Positions 9,860-19,143 of a stretch of DNA of 64,000 nucleotides are shown here, piece after piece (within the stretch, counting starts at the first letter, position 1; every line of letters starts with the position of its first letter). The notes under the pieces were generated by a model. It worked only from the letters and a program-made list of their open reading frames with translations. It searched no databases and was not told the DNA's origin. The position numbers and the translations under genes are program-made. Where the stretch lies: positions 1 through 64,000 of the forward strand of contig NZ_JASBVP010000006.1 in the NCBI RefSeq assembly GCF_029961025.1. The letters run 5' to 3'. The stretch comes from Mycobacterium sp. (lineage in GTDB: Bacteria > Actinomycetota > Actinomycetes > Mycobacteriales > Mycobacteriaceae).

Positions 9860-11179
9860 TTACTGGGGCGCGAAGCTATAGACCTGGCCGTCGCTGGTGG
9901 CGGTGACGACCCGGCGATCGTGGCCGACCGACACCCCGATCGGATATCCAGTGGCTTCCGGAAGCGGATAGCGGTTGAGGGTACGCCCGGTCGCCGGATC
10001 AAAAACCAGCAACGACAGCCCGGGCGCGTCCCCTCGGGGCGGGCCGCTGACCACGGTGTAACCGACCCCGTCCCCGGCGAGGCTCGAGGTGGACTGGGGG
10101 TTGAGGTCGTCCCGGCGCCAGAGTTGTTCGCAGTGATCACCGGCGTCCTTGAAGCTGACCAGGCCGGCGTTGGGCCCGCCGCCTGCGATGACCACTCCGC
10201 CCGGGGTTACCGCGGGCGGAGTTTGCGCCAAAAAACGCAACGGTACAGACCATTTCGGTTTCCCGTCCGCGGCGCCCAGCGCCCATAGCCGTTCGTCTCG
10301 GCCGTCGACGTAAACCGTCGAGCCGTCGGCGGAAAGTACCGGGCTGCCCAGCACACCGGCGGAGATCGCGTCGCTGGACCATTCACGGGTCAGCAACGGG
10401 GTCTGCCCCGGGTGGTACTTGAGCCCCACCAGCACGGAAGCCTTGGCTCCCGGCTCCCACAGGCTCAGCACCACCGTCGCGGTCGCCGCCGCAAACGCCG
10501 GCGCGGCAGGCACCGGGCAGCCCGGCATGGCCGGTCCGCAATCGGACAGCCCACGCGTGGAATCGGTCGGGTCGATGCCGTCCACCAGGTCCAGCGGGTT
10601 GCCGACCACGGTGCCGCGGTGTGCGTCGAAAATCAGCACCTGACCTAAATGCGTGACCACAAGCAACTGGCCTTTATCGAGAATCCTTGGGGTGGAGGGC
10701 ATCCCGATCACCGGTGCCCGCCAGCGGGTCCACTGAGTCGGTGGAAAGGAGAGCATCGCCCCCGGCTCGCCGACGTACAGGTTGTCGAAGCCGTCGAACA
10801 ACGGCCCGGCGAAACCGCCGCCTTGCACCAGCCGGACACACCAGCGCTGTCGGCCGTTGTCGTCGTTTTCCCACTCCATCAGCGAGCAGCCCCCCGCTGT
10901 CTGCGCGTTGAGCGCCAGCCAGCCGCGCGAGCCCAACGCCGGCCCGGCCGCCAAGGTCCCTTTGACCGAGCGAGTCCACTGCAACCGCAACGTGGTCGCT
11001 CCGGACAGCGGTGTGTAGCTGCTGTTGGATGCGTCGCCATACGGCGCCGGCCAGCCCTGCGCGGGCACCGCCTTGACCCACGAGTCGGTGTTGCCGCAAC
11101 CGCCCGCCGGGATCAGCACAACGACCGCTGCCGCCGACACCCCGCGCCGCAGCGCACGAGGCGGATGTCGCCAGAACAC
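9860..11179 (-). CDS. PQQ-like beta-propeller lipoprotein (Rv3035-like)
   Basis: A 439-residue exported lipoprotein. GTG at 11179 is chosen because a GGGAGGG ribosome site precedes it and the signal peptide then reads RRGVSAAAVVVLIPAGGC, with a lipobox cysteine. The mature protein has repeated beta-propeller blades (for example GDASNSSYTPLSG, GSPVLSADGSTVYVDGRDERLWALGAADGKPKWSV, FDPATGRTLNRY) typical of PQQ-like/WD40-type repeats. The frame extends upstream to 11275, but that part has no signal character. It faces the IS607 element, which ends only about 10 bases beyond its TAA stop. The role is unknown; M. tuberculosis has the homologue in its MGLP-associated region. Confidence 0.85.
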   Translation of the reverse strand: MFWRHPPRALRRGVSAAAVVVLIPAGGCGNTDSWVKAVPAQGWPAPYGDASNSSYTPLSGATTLRLQWTRSVKGTLAAGPALGSRGWLALNAQTAGGCSLMEWENDDNGRQRWCVRLVQGGGFAGPLFDGFDNLYVGEPGAMLSFPPTQWTRWRAPVIGMPSTPRILDKGQLLVVTHLGQVLIFDAHRGTVVGNPLDLVDGIDPTDSTRGLSDCGPAMPGCPVPAAPAFAAATATVVLSLWEPGAKASVLVGLKYHPGQTPLLTREWSSDAISAGVLGSPVLSADGSTVYVDGRDERLWALGAADGKPKWSVPLRFLAQTPPAVTPGGVVIAGGGPNAGLVSFKDAGDHCEQLWRRDDLNPQSTSSLAGDGVGYTVVSGPPRGDAPGLSLLVFDPATGRTLNRYPLPEATGYPIGVSVGHDRRVVTATSDGQVYSFAPQ

Positions 11180-11249
11180 GGTGCCCTCCCTATCCTTTCC
11201 GGAACGCATCGGTGACGTTGCCGCAGCCGGGCGAATCCCAGTGAGGGTA

Positions 11250-11334
11250 ACGTGCGCGTGCCGCATCGTCGTCACGGCGGGTTGTCGGGCGTGACTCCTC
11301 CTCGGGACGCTGCGCGTCCCGCATCGTCGTCACG
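11250..11334. repeat. Two copies of a GCATCGTCG-type interspersed repeat
   Basis: The segment CCGCATCGTCGTCACG occurs at 11261-11276 and, preceded by CGCTGCGCGT, as CCCGCATCGTCGTCACG near 11318-11334. Related copies lie at 17900-17926 and 50104-50194. The complement (CGACGATGC) is the start of the MIRU-like units at 40275 and 56195. It fills the space between the divergent lipoprotein and acyltransferase genes. Confidence 0.55.
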
Positions 11335-11335
11335 C

Positions 11336-11341
11336 TAGGCT
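11336..11341 (+). promoter_or_regulatory. -10 box TAGGCT, leaderless-type
   Basis: TAGGCT lies 6 bases before GTG 11348 with no ribosome site between, consistent with a leaderless acyltransferase mRNA. Confidence 0.5.
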
Positions 11342-11347
11342 TCGGGC

Positions 11348-12085
11348 GTGACGACCATGTGGGGTGCGCCGCTGCGTCGCCGCTGGCGAGGCTCGAAGTT
11401 ACGTGACCCGCGCCAGGCCAAGTTCCTTACCCTGGCGTCGCTGAAGTGGGTGCTGGCCCACCGTGCCTACACTCCGTGGTACCTGGTTCGTTACTGGCGG
11501 CTCTTGAAGTTCAAACTGGCCAATCCGCACGTCATCACCCGGGGCATGGTGTTTCTCGGCAAAGACGTGGAGATCCACTGCACCCCGGAGCTGGCCCAGT
11601 TGGAGATCGGCCGCTGGGTGCATATCGGCGACAAGAACACCATCCGTGCCCACGAGGGTTCGCTGCGGTTGGGTGACAAGGTGGTGCTGGGCCGCGACAA
11701 CGTCATCAACACCTACCTCGACATCGAGATCGGCGATTCGGTGTTGATGGCCGACTGGTGCTACATCTGCGATTTCGACCACCGCATGGACGACATCACG
11801 ATGCCCATCAAAGACCAGGGCATCGTGAAAAGCCCGGTCCGAATCGGGCCGGACACCTGGATCGCGGCGAAGGTGACGGTGCTGCGCGGCACCATCATCG
11901 GCCGGGGCTGCGTCTTGGGGGCCCACGCCGTGGTCCGGGGCAACATTCCCGATTACTCGATTGCGGTCGGCGCACCGGCGAAGGTGGTCAAAAACCGGCA
12001 ATTGGCGTGGGAGACATCGGCCGCGCAGCGTGCCGAGCTCGCCGCGGCGCTCGCCGACATCGAACGCAAGAAGGCGGCCCGCTGA
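11348..12085 (+). CDS. Left-handed beta-helix acyltransferase (Rv3034c-like)
   Basis: A 245-residue hexapeptide-repeat transferase. The central part shows the repeating pattern of the left-handed beta-helix (EIGRWVHIGDKNTIRAHEG, GDKVVLGRDNVINTYLDIEI, VRIGPDTWIAAKVTVLRG, GRGCVLGAHAVVRGN) and the C-terminal SIAVGAPAKVV typical of LbH acetyl/acyltransferases. Homologues lie beside the methylglucose lipopolysaccharide glucosyltransferase, where acylation of the polysaccharide is required, so transfer of a short acyl group to MGLP is a reasonable inference. The start is GTG 11348 with a leaderless-type -10 box. Rv3033, which separates this gene from the glucosyltransferase in M. tuberculosis, is missing here. 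Confidence 0.85.
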   Translation: MTTMWGAPLRRRWRGSKLRDPRQAKFLTLASLKWVLAHRAYTPWYLVRYWRLLKFKLANPHVITRGMVFLGKDVEIHCTPELAQLEIGRWVHIGDKNTIRAHEGSLRLGDKVVLGRDNVINTYLDIEIGDSVLMADWCYICDFDHRMDDITMPIKDQGIVKSPVRIGPDTWIAAKVTVLRGTIIGRGCVLGAHAVVRGNIPDYSIAVGAPAKVVKNRQLAWETSAAQRAELAAALADIERKKAAR

Positions 12086-12150
12086 CATGGCTTGGCGCGC
12101 GACCGGTGTCTTTGCCGGAGCCGTCAACGGCCCGGAGGGCCGGTGACCGG

Positions 12151-13395
12151 TTATCGGTCCGGCAGCGCGTGCTCGACGATGGGCAACCGCGGCAGTGGCT
12201 GGCGTTCGCGCCGTTTGGCCGCCAGGTACACCTGGGCGGTTTCCCCCGCCACGGTGTGCCAGTCGAACTCGGAGCTCAGACGCCGGCGGGCGGCGTGGGC
12301 GCGGCGTTGCGCGGCATCGGGGTCGTCGAGCACCGCGCGCACGGCGGCCGCCAGTCGCGCCACGTCCCGGGGAGGACAGGATACCCCGGTCTGCCCATCG
12401 ATCACCGCCTCGCCCAGGCCGCCGATGTTTGAGGTCACCAGCGGGGTGCCGGCCGCGGCGGCTTCCAACGCGACCAGGCCGAACGGCTCATAGTGGCTGG
12501 GTAACACCGCAGCGTCGGCGCGGTGCAATAACCGCAACAGGTCGGCGTGGTCCACCCGCCCGAGGAATGTCGTCGCCCTGAGCACCCGGTGTTTGCGGGC
12601 CTGTTGGATCAGCCAGTCTTGCTGGGTGCCCTCGCCGGCGATGGTCAATCGGGTGCCGGGATGGGTTCGTCGGATTCGGGGCAGCGCGGCGATGACGTCA
12701 TGCACGCCCTTCTCGTACTCCAGCCGCCCGACGAAGAGCAGTTCGGGTGGCTGAGTCCGGGGCCGGCGGGGGGCGAACGGCCAACGGGCGGTGTCGATCC
12801 CGTTGCGGATAACGGTTATCTCGGCCAGACCCGGACCGAACAGCTCGGTAATCTCGTCACGCATTGACGCCGAACAGGTGATCAGCGAATCGGATTCACG
12901 TACCAACCAGGATTCGATCGCGTGCACCTGACGGCTGAGAGCACCCGAAATCCAGCCTGAATGACGGCCGGCCTCGGTCGCATGAATCGTGGAAACAAGT
13001 GGCACATCATGGAATTCAGCAAGAGCGATAGCGGGATGGGCCACCAGCCAGTCATGCGCATGGACCACGTCAGGACGCCAAAGATCAGTGGCATCAGCGG
13101 TTTTCAGTGATAAGCCAGCACGGATCATGGCATGACCCATCGCCAAGGTCCACGCCATCATGTCGTGGGTGAAAGTGAACTCGTGCGGATCCTGCGCGGC
13201 CGCAACAACTCTTACACCCTCGCGTACCTCGTCTAAAGACGGATGAGTGCTCGGATCGGTGTCCGCTGGCCGGCGCGAGAGCACCACGACGTCATGACCT
13301 GCCGCTGCCAGCGCGGTTGATAGCTGATGGACGTGGCGCCCCAGCCCGCCGATCACCACCGGCGGGTACTCCCATGACACCATCATGATTTTCAT
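12151..13395 (-). CDS. GT4 alpha-glucosyltransferase (Rv3032-like)
   Basis: A 414-residue GT-B fold glycosyltransferase, the same length as M. tuberculosis Rv3032, which is known to elongate alpha-1,4-glucan for methylglucose lipopolysaccharide and glycogen. Visible motifs are WEYPPVVIGGLGRHVHQL at the N-terminus, the nucleotide-sugar region EYEKGVHDVIAALPRI, and the EX7E-type EPFGLVALEAAAAGTPLV near residue 330. ATG 13395 (MKIMMVSWEYPP) is the start; the longer frame to 13578 is not homologous. It follows the GH57 gene on the same strand with a 37-base gap, so the two are probably co-transcribed. Confidence 0.92.
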   Translation of the reverse strand: MKIMMVSWEYPPVVIGGLGRHVHQLSTALAAAGHDVVVLSRRPADTDPSTHPSLDEVREGVRVVAAAQDPHEFTFTHDMMAWTLAMGHAMIRAGLSLKTADATDLWRPDVVHAHDWLVAHPAIALAEFHDVPLVSTIHATEAGRHSGWISGALSRQVHAIESWLVRESDSLITCSASMRDEITELFGPGLAEITVIRNGIDTARWPFAPRRPRTQPPELLFVGRLEYEKGVHDVIAALPRIRRTHPGTRLTIAGEGTQQDWLIQQARKHRVLRATTFLGRVDHADLLRLLHRADAAVLPSHYEPFGLVALEAAAAGTPLVTSNIGGLGEAVIDGQTGVSCPPRDVARLAAAVRAVLDDPDAAQRRAHAARRRLSSEFDWHTVAGETAQVYLAAKRRERQPLPRLPIVEHALPDR

Positions 13396-13432
13396 CGGCG
13401 CCTCCGGGCCGTGCGCTCTTCCCGGCAAACCC

Positions 13433-15004
13433 TCATCGGGGCAGCCTGCGGGCGTCCAGGGCGCCGAACAGCCCGTCGGCGCGGTTCCACCCGTCAGCCA
13501 GTCGTTGCGCCGTCTGACGGTGCCCCGACGCCAGCGCCTCGGCGATCTCCCGGGTGGCATGGGCGTGCAGCCGCGCACGGTAACGGGCGTAATCGGCGGC
13601 GGAATCCTTGCTCACCATGAACGGCCAGTCACTGGACACCGTGAGCAGCGTCTCCCGCAGAATCTGATCGGCGATCCGATCGCGAGGTGTCGGGCCGGCC
13701 ACCGAGGCCGAGTGCGCCAGCGCCTTGTCGACGGTGGTCAGCGCGGTGTCGACCACTTCGCCGTTAAGCTGCACCAGATCGGCAACCTTCTCCCCGGTCC
13801 ACACCCGCCAGTCCTTGCCGGACCCCCAGGAACTCGGCGGTAATTCGACTGGGGCGCCGACGAATCCGCCGGCGATCGCATCGGTCAGCGTACCGACTCG
13901 CACACCCGCGTCGGGCAGCGCCCGCAGCACCTGCTCCAGCCACATCGGGCCTTCATACCACCAATGGCCGAACAGTTCGGTGTCGAAAGCGGCGACCACG
14001 TGCGCCGGACGCCCGATACGTTGCGACTCGGTCAACAGCCGGTGGCGGACCACGTCGACGAAATCCGCAACGTGCACGCCGACGACCCGCGCGGCACGCT
14101 CGGGATCGTAGGGTGCCTTGTCATGCGGTGCGACGTTGCGGCCGGTGACACGGGCCGGCTTGAGACCCGTGCGGTGATCATAGGTATGGAAATCGCGGTA
14201 GGCGGCATGCCCCGGATAACCGGATTTCGGCGACCACACCCGGTAGCTCACCTGCAGGTCGCGCCCGAACGCGATCACCCCGGTGTCGCCGACCGGCCGG
14301 CCCAGGGCGGTATCACCGTGCAGCGCGGGGCCGTCGACGATGAAATGGGTAACCCCGGCGGCCGCGTAGTCGTGTTCCATCCCCGGGGCGTAAGCGCATT
14401 CGGGCGCCCAAATCCCGGCCGGAGCGCGACCCAGCCGCAGCTGGGCGTCGGCCAGCCCTTCGCGCAGCGCGAACTCCCGCAGCCGCGGCGCCAGCAGTGG
14501 CTGAAACGGGTGTGCCAGTGGCCCGCCGAGCAGTTCCACCGCGCCGGCGTCGACAAGGCCGCGCAGCAGCGGGCTGGCACCGTGGCGCCACCGAGCGGCG
14601 AAGTCATCGATCTCCTGATCCGCCGCTGCGCATTCACGAATCCCGTAGCACCGCAGGGCTTCCGGTGAGCAAGCCGTCAGCGGATCCGACGGGCGGCCAG
14701 GCCGCAGGCTGGCGGCCTCGGCGGCCCGCAGCCGCCAGTTGCCCAGCCAGTGATACATGCCGTCGAGGCAGTACGGGTCGTCGAGTTGGGCCGCCACCAC
14801 CGGTGTCACGCCGAGCGTGATCACCCCGCGCCTGCCCTCGCCGGCAAGGGTACGCAGCACCCGCAGCAGCGGAAGGTAGGACGCCGACCAGGATTGGTAG
14901 AGCCATTCCTCGCCGACGGGCCAGCGCCCATGGTGGGCCAGCCAGGGCAGGTGGGTGTGCAGCACCAGGGTGAACAACCCGGGCACCCGGTCCCCGGCGC
15001 TCAC
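13433..15004 (-). CDS. GH57 1,4-alpha-glucan branching enzyme (Rv3031-like)
   Basis: A 523-residue glycoside hydrolase family 57 protein. Family motifs are visible: HTHLPWLAHHG at the N-terminus, IWAPECAYAPG with the nucleophile glutamate near residue 190, and AAFDTELFGHWWYEGP with the acid/base aspartate near residue 345. A helical C-terminal domain follows. Rv3031 is the established branching enzyme of the methylglucose lipopolysaccharide pathway. The GTG start overlaps the upstream methyltransferase stop as GTGA, so three genes (methyltransferase, branching enzyme, glucosyltransferase) form one operon reading leftward. Confidence 0.92.
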   Translation of the reverse strand: MSAGDRVPGLFTLVLHTHLPWLAHHGRWPVGEEWLYQSWSASYLPLLRVLRTLAGEGRRGVITLGVTPVVAAQLDDPYCLDGMYHWLGNWRLRAAEAASLRPGRPSDPLTACSPEALRCYGIRECAAADQEIDDFAARWRHGASPLLRGLVDAGAVELLGGPLAHPFQPLLAPRLREFALREGLADAQLRLGRAPAGIWAPECAYAPGMEHDYAAAGVTHFIVDGPALHGDTALGRPVGDTGVIAFGRDLQVSYRVWSPKSGYPGHAAYRDFHTYDHRTGLKPARVTGRNVAPHDKAPYDPERAARVVGVHVADFVDVVRHRLLTESQRIGRPAHVVAAFDTELFGHWWYEGPMWLEQVLRALPDAGVRVGTLTDAIAGGFVGAPVELPPSSWGSGKDWRVWTGEKVADLVQLNGEVVDTALTTVDKALAHSASVAGPTPRDRIADQILRETLLTVSSDWPFMVSKDSAADYARYRARLHAHATREIAEALASGHRQTAQRLADGWNRADGLFGALDARRLPR

Positions 15005-15816
15005 GGGCGTACCACGATCGCGAGCAGATCCAGGCTGGTGTTGAGGTCCGGGCCGTCGGACGGGTCGGTCGCGGCGACGACGTCGAAGTCGGCGGTCGTG
15101 ACCGCGGCGACGTCGGCCAGCAGCTGGGCCGGCCAGGGTGCGCCGGCCAGCGCGCGCGCAATCTGCGCGTCGACGATCGAGCCGCCGTGGCGGGCGTCCA
15201 TCTCCCGCAGCCGCGGCCCGTGGAACACCCCGCTCATCGACACCGGCGAAAAGCCTGCACCGGCGAGCAGTTCGGTGAGCTCGTCGGCGTTGAGCTCGCG
15301 CGTGTGAAACGGGTTGATCGGGGTGTCACGGCCCGGGGAGAAGGTGAGCCGGTTGGGGGTGGACACCATCAGCAACCCCGATGACCGCAGTACCCGGAAG
15401 CACTCGCGGACGAACCGGTCCTGGTCCCACAGGTGTTCGATCACTTGCAGGCTGACCACAACATCCACCGAACCGTCGGGCAGCGGCATCTCGGCGAGGT
15501 TGGCGTGGATGACGTCCACCCGCGGATAGCGGGCGCGCACATGGGCGACCGTGGCTTCGTCGTAGTCCAGCGCGATCACCCGGCGAGCGACGCCGGCGAT
15601 CAGGTCCGCGCCATAACCTTCGCCGCAGCCGGCGTCGAGCACCTCGCGGCCCGCGCAGATCGGCGCGAGCCGCTGATACACCACCCGGTGACGGTGAAAC
15701 CAGTAGTTCTCGACGTCCAAACCGGGGACGGTGCGCTCCCCGGTGAGCGCCACGGCCGCGCTCGGCGCGGCCGGCATGTCGGTGTTGCCGGAAACCTCGG
15801 GAACAAATGCGCTCAT
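15001..15816 (-). CDS. SAM-dependent methyltransferase (Rv3030-like)
   Basis: A 271-residue class I methyltransferase with motif I VLDAGCGEGYGADLIA, then ALDYDEATVAHVRARYP and VDVVVSLQVIEHLWD. It is first in the operon with the GH57 branching enzyme and GT4 glucosyltransferase. The M. tuberculosis homologue is considered a candidate sugar O-methyltransferase for methylglucose lipopolysaccharide. The substrate is inferred from context only. ATG 15816 has no ribosome site and is preceded by a leaderless-type -10 box. Confidence 0.88.
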   Translation of the reverse strand: MSAFVPEVSGNTDMPAAPSAAVALTGERTVPGLDVENYWFHRHRVVYQRLAPICAGREVLDAGCGEGYGADLIAGVARRVIALDYDEATVAHVRARYPRVDVIHANLAEMPLPDGSVDVVVSLQVIEHLWDQDRFVRECFRVLRSSGLLMVSTPNRLTFSPGRDTPINPFHTRELNADELTELLAGAGFSPVSMSGVFHGPRLREMDARHGGSIVDAQIARALAGAPWPAQLLADVAAVTTADFDVVAATDPSDGPDLNTSLDLLAIVVRP

Positions 15817-15825
15817 TGCTATGGC

Positions 15826-15831
15826 AGGCTA
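15826..15831 (-). promoter_or_regulatory. -10 box TAGCCT for the MGLP methyltransferase operon
   Basis: On the minus strand TAGCCT lies 9 bases before ATG 15816. There is no visible ribosome site, so a leaderless or near-leaderless start is likely. Confidence 0.4.
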
Positions 15832-15926
15832 TCCGAAGCGACGGGTTCGCGAACGGCCCGCCACAGCTGCCCGTGCCAGGGGGCAGACCATGGGCAGACA
15901 CCGGCGGCCGAGCTCGGCCGACCCGC

Positions 15927-15983
15927 TATGGTGTGAAGGCGAACCGCACAAAGTTACCCGACAGTAACCGGGAATGTGCGGTT
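15927..15983 (+). promoter_or_regulatory. etfBA promoter with nested palindrome
   Basis: A -10-like TATGGT lies at 15927-15932. Directly after it, AACCGCACA at 15942-15950 and TGTGCGGTT at 15975-15983 are perfect complements. Inside them GTTAC and GTAAC form a second pair. The 42-base double palindrome begins about where transcription should start and could be an operator or a 5'-UTR hairpin for etfBA. Confidence 0.5.
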
Positions 15984-16054
15984 GCGACGGAAGAACGTGA
16001 CCGACGTCTTGCAGCCGGGGCTGCGGGACTTCGTCGAGGAGGACGAACCGACTC

Positions 16055-16855
16055 ATGACGAACATCGTCGTCTTGATCAAGCAGGTCCCGGACACCTGGT
16101 CGGAGCGCAAGCTCACCGAGGGGGATTTCACCTTGGACCGTGAGGCCGCCGACGCCGTGCTCGACGAAATCAACGAGCGCGCCGTCGAAGAGGCGCTGCA
16201 GATCCGGGAGAAAGAGGCCGCCGTCGGCATCGAGGGATCGGTGACGGTGCTCACGGCCGGCCCCGAGCGGGCCACCGAGGCGATTCGCAAGGCGCTGTCC
16301 ATGGGGGCCGACAAGGCGGTCCATCTCAAAGACGACGGGATGCACGGCTCCGATGTCATTCAGACCGCGTGGGCGCTGGCGCGGGCGCTGGGCACCATCG
16401 AGGGCACCGAACTGGTGATTGCCGGTAACGAGTCCACCGACGGCGTGGCCGGCGCCGTGCCGGCCATCATCGCCGAATACCTGGGCCTGCCGCAGCTCAC
16501 CCACCTGCGCAAACTCTCCGTCGAGGGCGGCAAGGTCACCGGCGAGCGGGAGACCGATGACGGCGTGTTCATCCTCGAGGCCCCGCTGCCCGCGGTCGTG
16601 AGCGTGAACGAGAAGATCAACGAGCCGCGATTCCCGTCCTTCAAGGGCATCATGGCCGCCAAGAAAAAGGAAGTCACCACCCTCACGCTGGCCGATATCG
16701 GGGTCGAGCCCGACGAGGTCGGGCTGGCCAACGCCGGTTCGACCGTGCTGTCGGCGACACCGAAGCCGCCCAAGACCGCCGGTGTGAAGATTCGCGACGA
16801 GGGCGACGGCGGCATCAAGATCGCCGAGTACCTGATCGCGCAGAAGCTGATCTAG
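16055..16855 (+). CDS. etfB: Electron transfer flavoprotein beta subunit
   Basis: A 266-residue ETF beta subunit (fixA in M. tuberculosis naming), starting MTNIVVLIKQVPDTW behind a GGAGGA ribosome site. The AMP-binding segment VIAGNESTDGVAGAVPAIIAEYLG and the recognition-loop region LPAVVSVNEKINEPRFPSFKGIMAAKKK are present. With EtfA it carries electrons from acyl-CoA dehydrogenases and similar flavoenzymes toward the membrane quinone pool. etfA follows after 60 bases. The palindromic promoter element upstream suggests specific regulation. Confidence 0.95.
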   Translation: MTNIVVLIKQVPDTWSERKLTEGDFTLDREAADAVLDEINERAVEEALQIREKEAAVGIEGSVTVLTAGPERATEAIRKALSMGADKAVHLKDDGMHGSDVIQTAWALARALGTIEGTELVIAGNESTDGVAGAVPAIIAEYLGLPQLTHLRKLSVEGGKVTGERETDDGVFILEAPLPAVVSVNEKINEPRFPSFKGIMAAKKKEVTTLTLADIGVEPDEVGLANAGSTVLSATPKPPKTAGVKIRDEGDGGIKIAEYLIAQKLI

Positions 16856-16915
16856 CGAGCTATTCCCCGACACGCCCGAACACGACCTAAAAGGCCCATC
16901 TCTGGAGGCTCATCT

Positions 16916-17872
16916 ATGGCTGAAGTACTGGTGCTCGTCGAGCACACCGAAGGTGCACTGAAAAAGGTCACCGCCGAATTGCTCACCGCCGCGCGCCGGC
17001 TGGGCGAGCCGGCCGCCGTCGTGGTCGGCCGTCCGGGGACGGCCGCACCGTTGATCGACGGGCTAAAGGCGGCCGGCGCCGAGAAGATCTACATCGCCGA
17101 GTCCGACACCGTCGAGAATTACCTGATCACCCCCTATGTCGATGTGCTGGCTTCACTGGCCGAATCATCCGCTGCGGCGGCGGTGTTGCTCGCCGCCACC
17201 GCCACCGGCAAGGAAATCGCGGGCCGGGTGGCCGCCCGGATCGGCGCGGGTCTTCTGGTCGACGCGGTCGACGTGAAAGAGGGGGCCAGGGTGGTGCACT
17301 CCATCTTCGGCGGCGCGTTCACCGTTGAGGCGCAGGCCAACGGCGACACCCCGGTGATCACCGTGCGGGCGGGTTCCATCGAGGCACAACCGGTCGAAGG
17401 CAAAGGTGAGCAGGTTATCGTCGAAGTCCCCGCCCCCGCGGAGAACGCCACCAAGATCATCTCCCGCCAGCCCGCGGTGGCCGGTGACCGGCCGGACCTG
17501 ACCGAGGCCGCCATCGTGGTGTCCGGTGGCCGCGGGGTGGGCAGCGCGGAGAACTTCCGGGTGGTCGAGGAACTGGCCGACGCGCTCGGCGCCGCGGTTG
17601 GCGCGTCGCGCGCGGCGGTGGACTCCGGCTACTATCCGGGCCAGTTTCAGGTGGGCCAGACCGGCAAGACGGTCTCGCCGCAGCTCTACATCGCGCTGGG
17701 CATCTCCGGCGCCATCCAGCACCGCGCCGGCATGCAGACCTCCAAGACCATTGTCGCGGTCAACAAGGATGAAGAGGCGCCGATCTTCGAGATCGCCGAC
17801 TTCGGCGTGGTCGGTGACCTGTTCCAGGTCGCTCCGCAGCTGACCGAGGCCGTCAAGGCGCGCAAGGGCTGA
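16916..17872 (+). CDS. etfA: Electron transfer flavoprotein alpha subunit
   Basis: A 318-residue ETF alpha subunit (fixB), preceded by a GGAGG ribosome site 8 bases upstream. The C-terminal FAD-binding domain is complete: [59 protein letters not shown] and the final [23 protein letters not shown]. It forms a heterodimer with EtfB and holds the redox FAD. In M. tuberculosis two further genes (Rv3027c, Rv3026c) follow before iscS; here iscS comes directly. Confidence 0.95.
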   Translation: MAEVLVLVEHTEGALKKVTAELLTAARRLGEPAAVVVGRPGTAAPLIDGLKAAGAEKIYIAESDTVENYLITPYVDVLASLAESSAAAAVLLAATATGKEIAGRVAARIGAGLLVDAVDVKEGARVVHSIFGGAFTVEAQANGDTPVITVRAGSIEAQPVEGKGEQVIVEVPAPAENATKIISRQPAVAGDRPDLTEAAIVVSGGRGVGSAENFRVVEELADALGAAVGASRAAVDSGYYPGQFQVGQTGKTVSPQLYIALGISGAIQHRAGMQTSKTIVAVNKDEEAPIFEIADFGVVGDLFQVAPQLTEAVKARKG

Positions 17873-17899
17873 GCCGAACACCCGAGCCCTCCCGGGTTC

Positions 17900-17926
17900 G
17901 CCGCTGCGCGGCCCGCATCGTCGCCG
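17900..17926. repeat. GCATCGTCG-type interspersed repeat
   Basis: One copy (CGCCGCTGCGCGGCCCGC then ATCGTCGCC) sits in the short etfA-iscS gap. Its GCCGCTGCGCGGC part is self-complementary and could fold as a hairpin. It is related to the copies at 11250 and 50104. Confidence 0.5.
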
Positions 17927-17946
17927 GGCGGGACGTGTTCGCCCGG

Positions 17947-17952
17947 TATCCT
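17947..17952 (+). promoter_or_regulatory. -10 box TATCCT, leaderless-type
   Basis: TATCCT lies 9 bases before ATG 17962 with no ribosome site, suggesting leaderless transcription of iscS. Confidence 0.45.
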
Positions 17953-17961
17953 GGGCCCGTC

Positions 17962-19143
17962 ATGGTGTATCTGGATCATGCCGCCACCACCCCGATGTAT
18001 CCCGCGGCCATCGAGGCCATGACGGCTGTGCTCGGCACGGTCGGCAACGCCTCGTCGCTGCACACCTCCGGCCGGGCGGCGCGACGCCGGATGGAAGAAG
18101 CCCGGGAACTGATCGCCGACCGGTTGGGGTCGCGCCCGTCAGAGGTGATTTTCACCGCGGGTGGCACCGAAAGCGATAACCTCGCCATCAAAGGGATCTA
18201 CTGGGCACGCCGTGACGCTCGGCCGCACCGTCGTCGCATCGTCACCACCGAAGTGGAGCATCACGCCGTGCTCGACACGGTGACCTGGCTCGCCGAACAT
18301 GAAGGCGCCGAAGTGACGTGGCTGCCTACCGCCCCCGACGGGTCGGTATCCCCGGCCGCGCTGCGCGAGGTGCTGCAGAGCCATGACGACATTGCGCTGG
18401 TGTCGGTGATGTGGGCCAACAATGAGGTCGGCACCATCATGCCGATCGCCGAACTGGCCGCGATGGCAGCCGAATTCGAGGTTCCCATGCATAGCGACGC
18501 CATCCAGGCGGTCGGCCAGCTGCCGGTCGACTTCGCTGCCAGCGGCCTGTCCGCGATGAGCGTTGCGGCGCACAAGTTCGGTGGCCCGCCCGGTGCCGGC
18601 GCGTTGCTGTTGCGCCGGGATGTCAGCTGTGTGCCGTTATCACATGGCGGTGGCCAGGAGCGTGATATTCGTTCCGGAACACCGGATGTCGCCGCAGCTG
18701 TCGGGATGGCGACGGCGTTGCGGATCGCCGTGGACGGGCTGGAGGCACACAGCGCACGGTTGCGCACCTTGCGTGACCGGCTCATCGACGCGGTCTTGGA
18801 CCGGGTTCCCGGCACCCGACTCAACGGCCCCTCCGGTGCCCGACGCCTGCCGGGCAATGCGCACTTCACCTTCGACGGGTGCGAGGGCGACGCGTTGTTG
18901 ATGTTGTTGGACGCCAATGGTATCGAATGCTCAACCGGCTCGGCGTGCACCGCCGGAGTGGCCCAGCCCTCGCATGTCCTGGTCGCGATGGGCGCTGATC
19001 CGGCCAGTGCCCGCGGTTCGCTGCGACTGTCGTTGGGGCACACCAGTGTCGACAGCGACATCGATGCGGTGTTGGCGGTACTGCCCGGGGCGGTGGCCCG
19101 CGCCCGCCGGGCCGCCGTTGCAGCTGCGGGGCCGGCCCGATGA
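17962..19143 (+). CDS. iscS: Cysteine desulfurase IscS
   Basis: A 393-residue PLP-dependent cysteine desulfurase, the same length as M. tuberculosis IscS (Rv3025c). It starts [14 protein letters not shown]. The PLP lysine is in [17 protein letters not shown] (about residue 200), and the sulfur-carrying cysteine is in [19 protein letters not shown] (about residue 325). It provides persulfide sulfur for iron-sulfur clusters and tRNA thiolation. The next gene, mnmA, overlaps by ATGA, which fits a sulfur-donor/acceptor pair. The ThiI at 34896 is another possible client. Confidence 0.96.
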   Translation: MVYLDHAATTPMYPAAIEAMTAVLGTVGNASSLHTSGRAARRRMEEARELIADRLGSRPSEVIFTAGGTESDNLAIKGIYWARRDARPHRRRIVTTEVEHHAVLDTVTWLAEHEGAEVTWLPTAPDGSVSPAALREVLQSHDDIALVSVMWANNEVGTIMPIAELAAMAAEFEVPMHSDAIQAVGQLPVDFAASGLSAMSVAAHKFGGPPGAGALLLRRDVSCVPLSHGGGQERDIRSGTPDVAAAVGMATALRIAVDGLEAHSARLRTLRDRLIDAVLDRVPGTRLNGPSGARRLPGNAHFTFDGCEGDALLMLLDANGIECSTGSACTAGVAQPSHVLVAMGADPASARGSLRLSLGHTSVDSDIDAVLAVLPGAVARARRAAVAAAGPAR

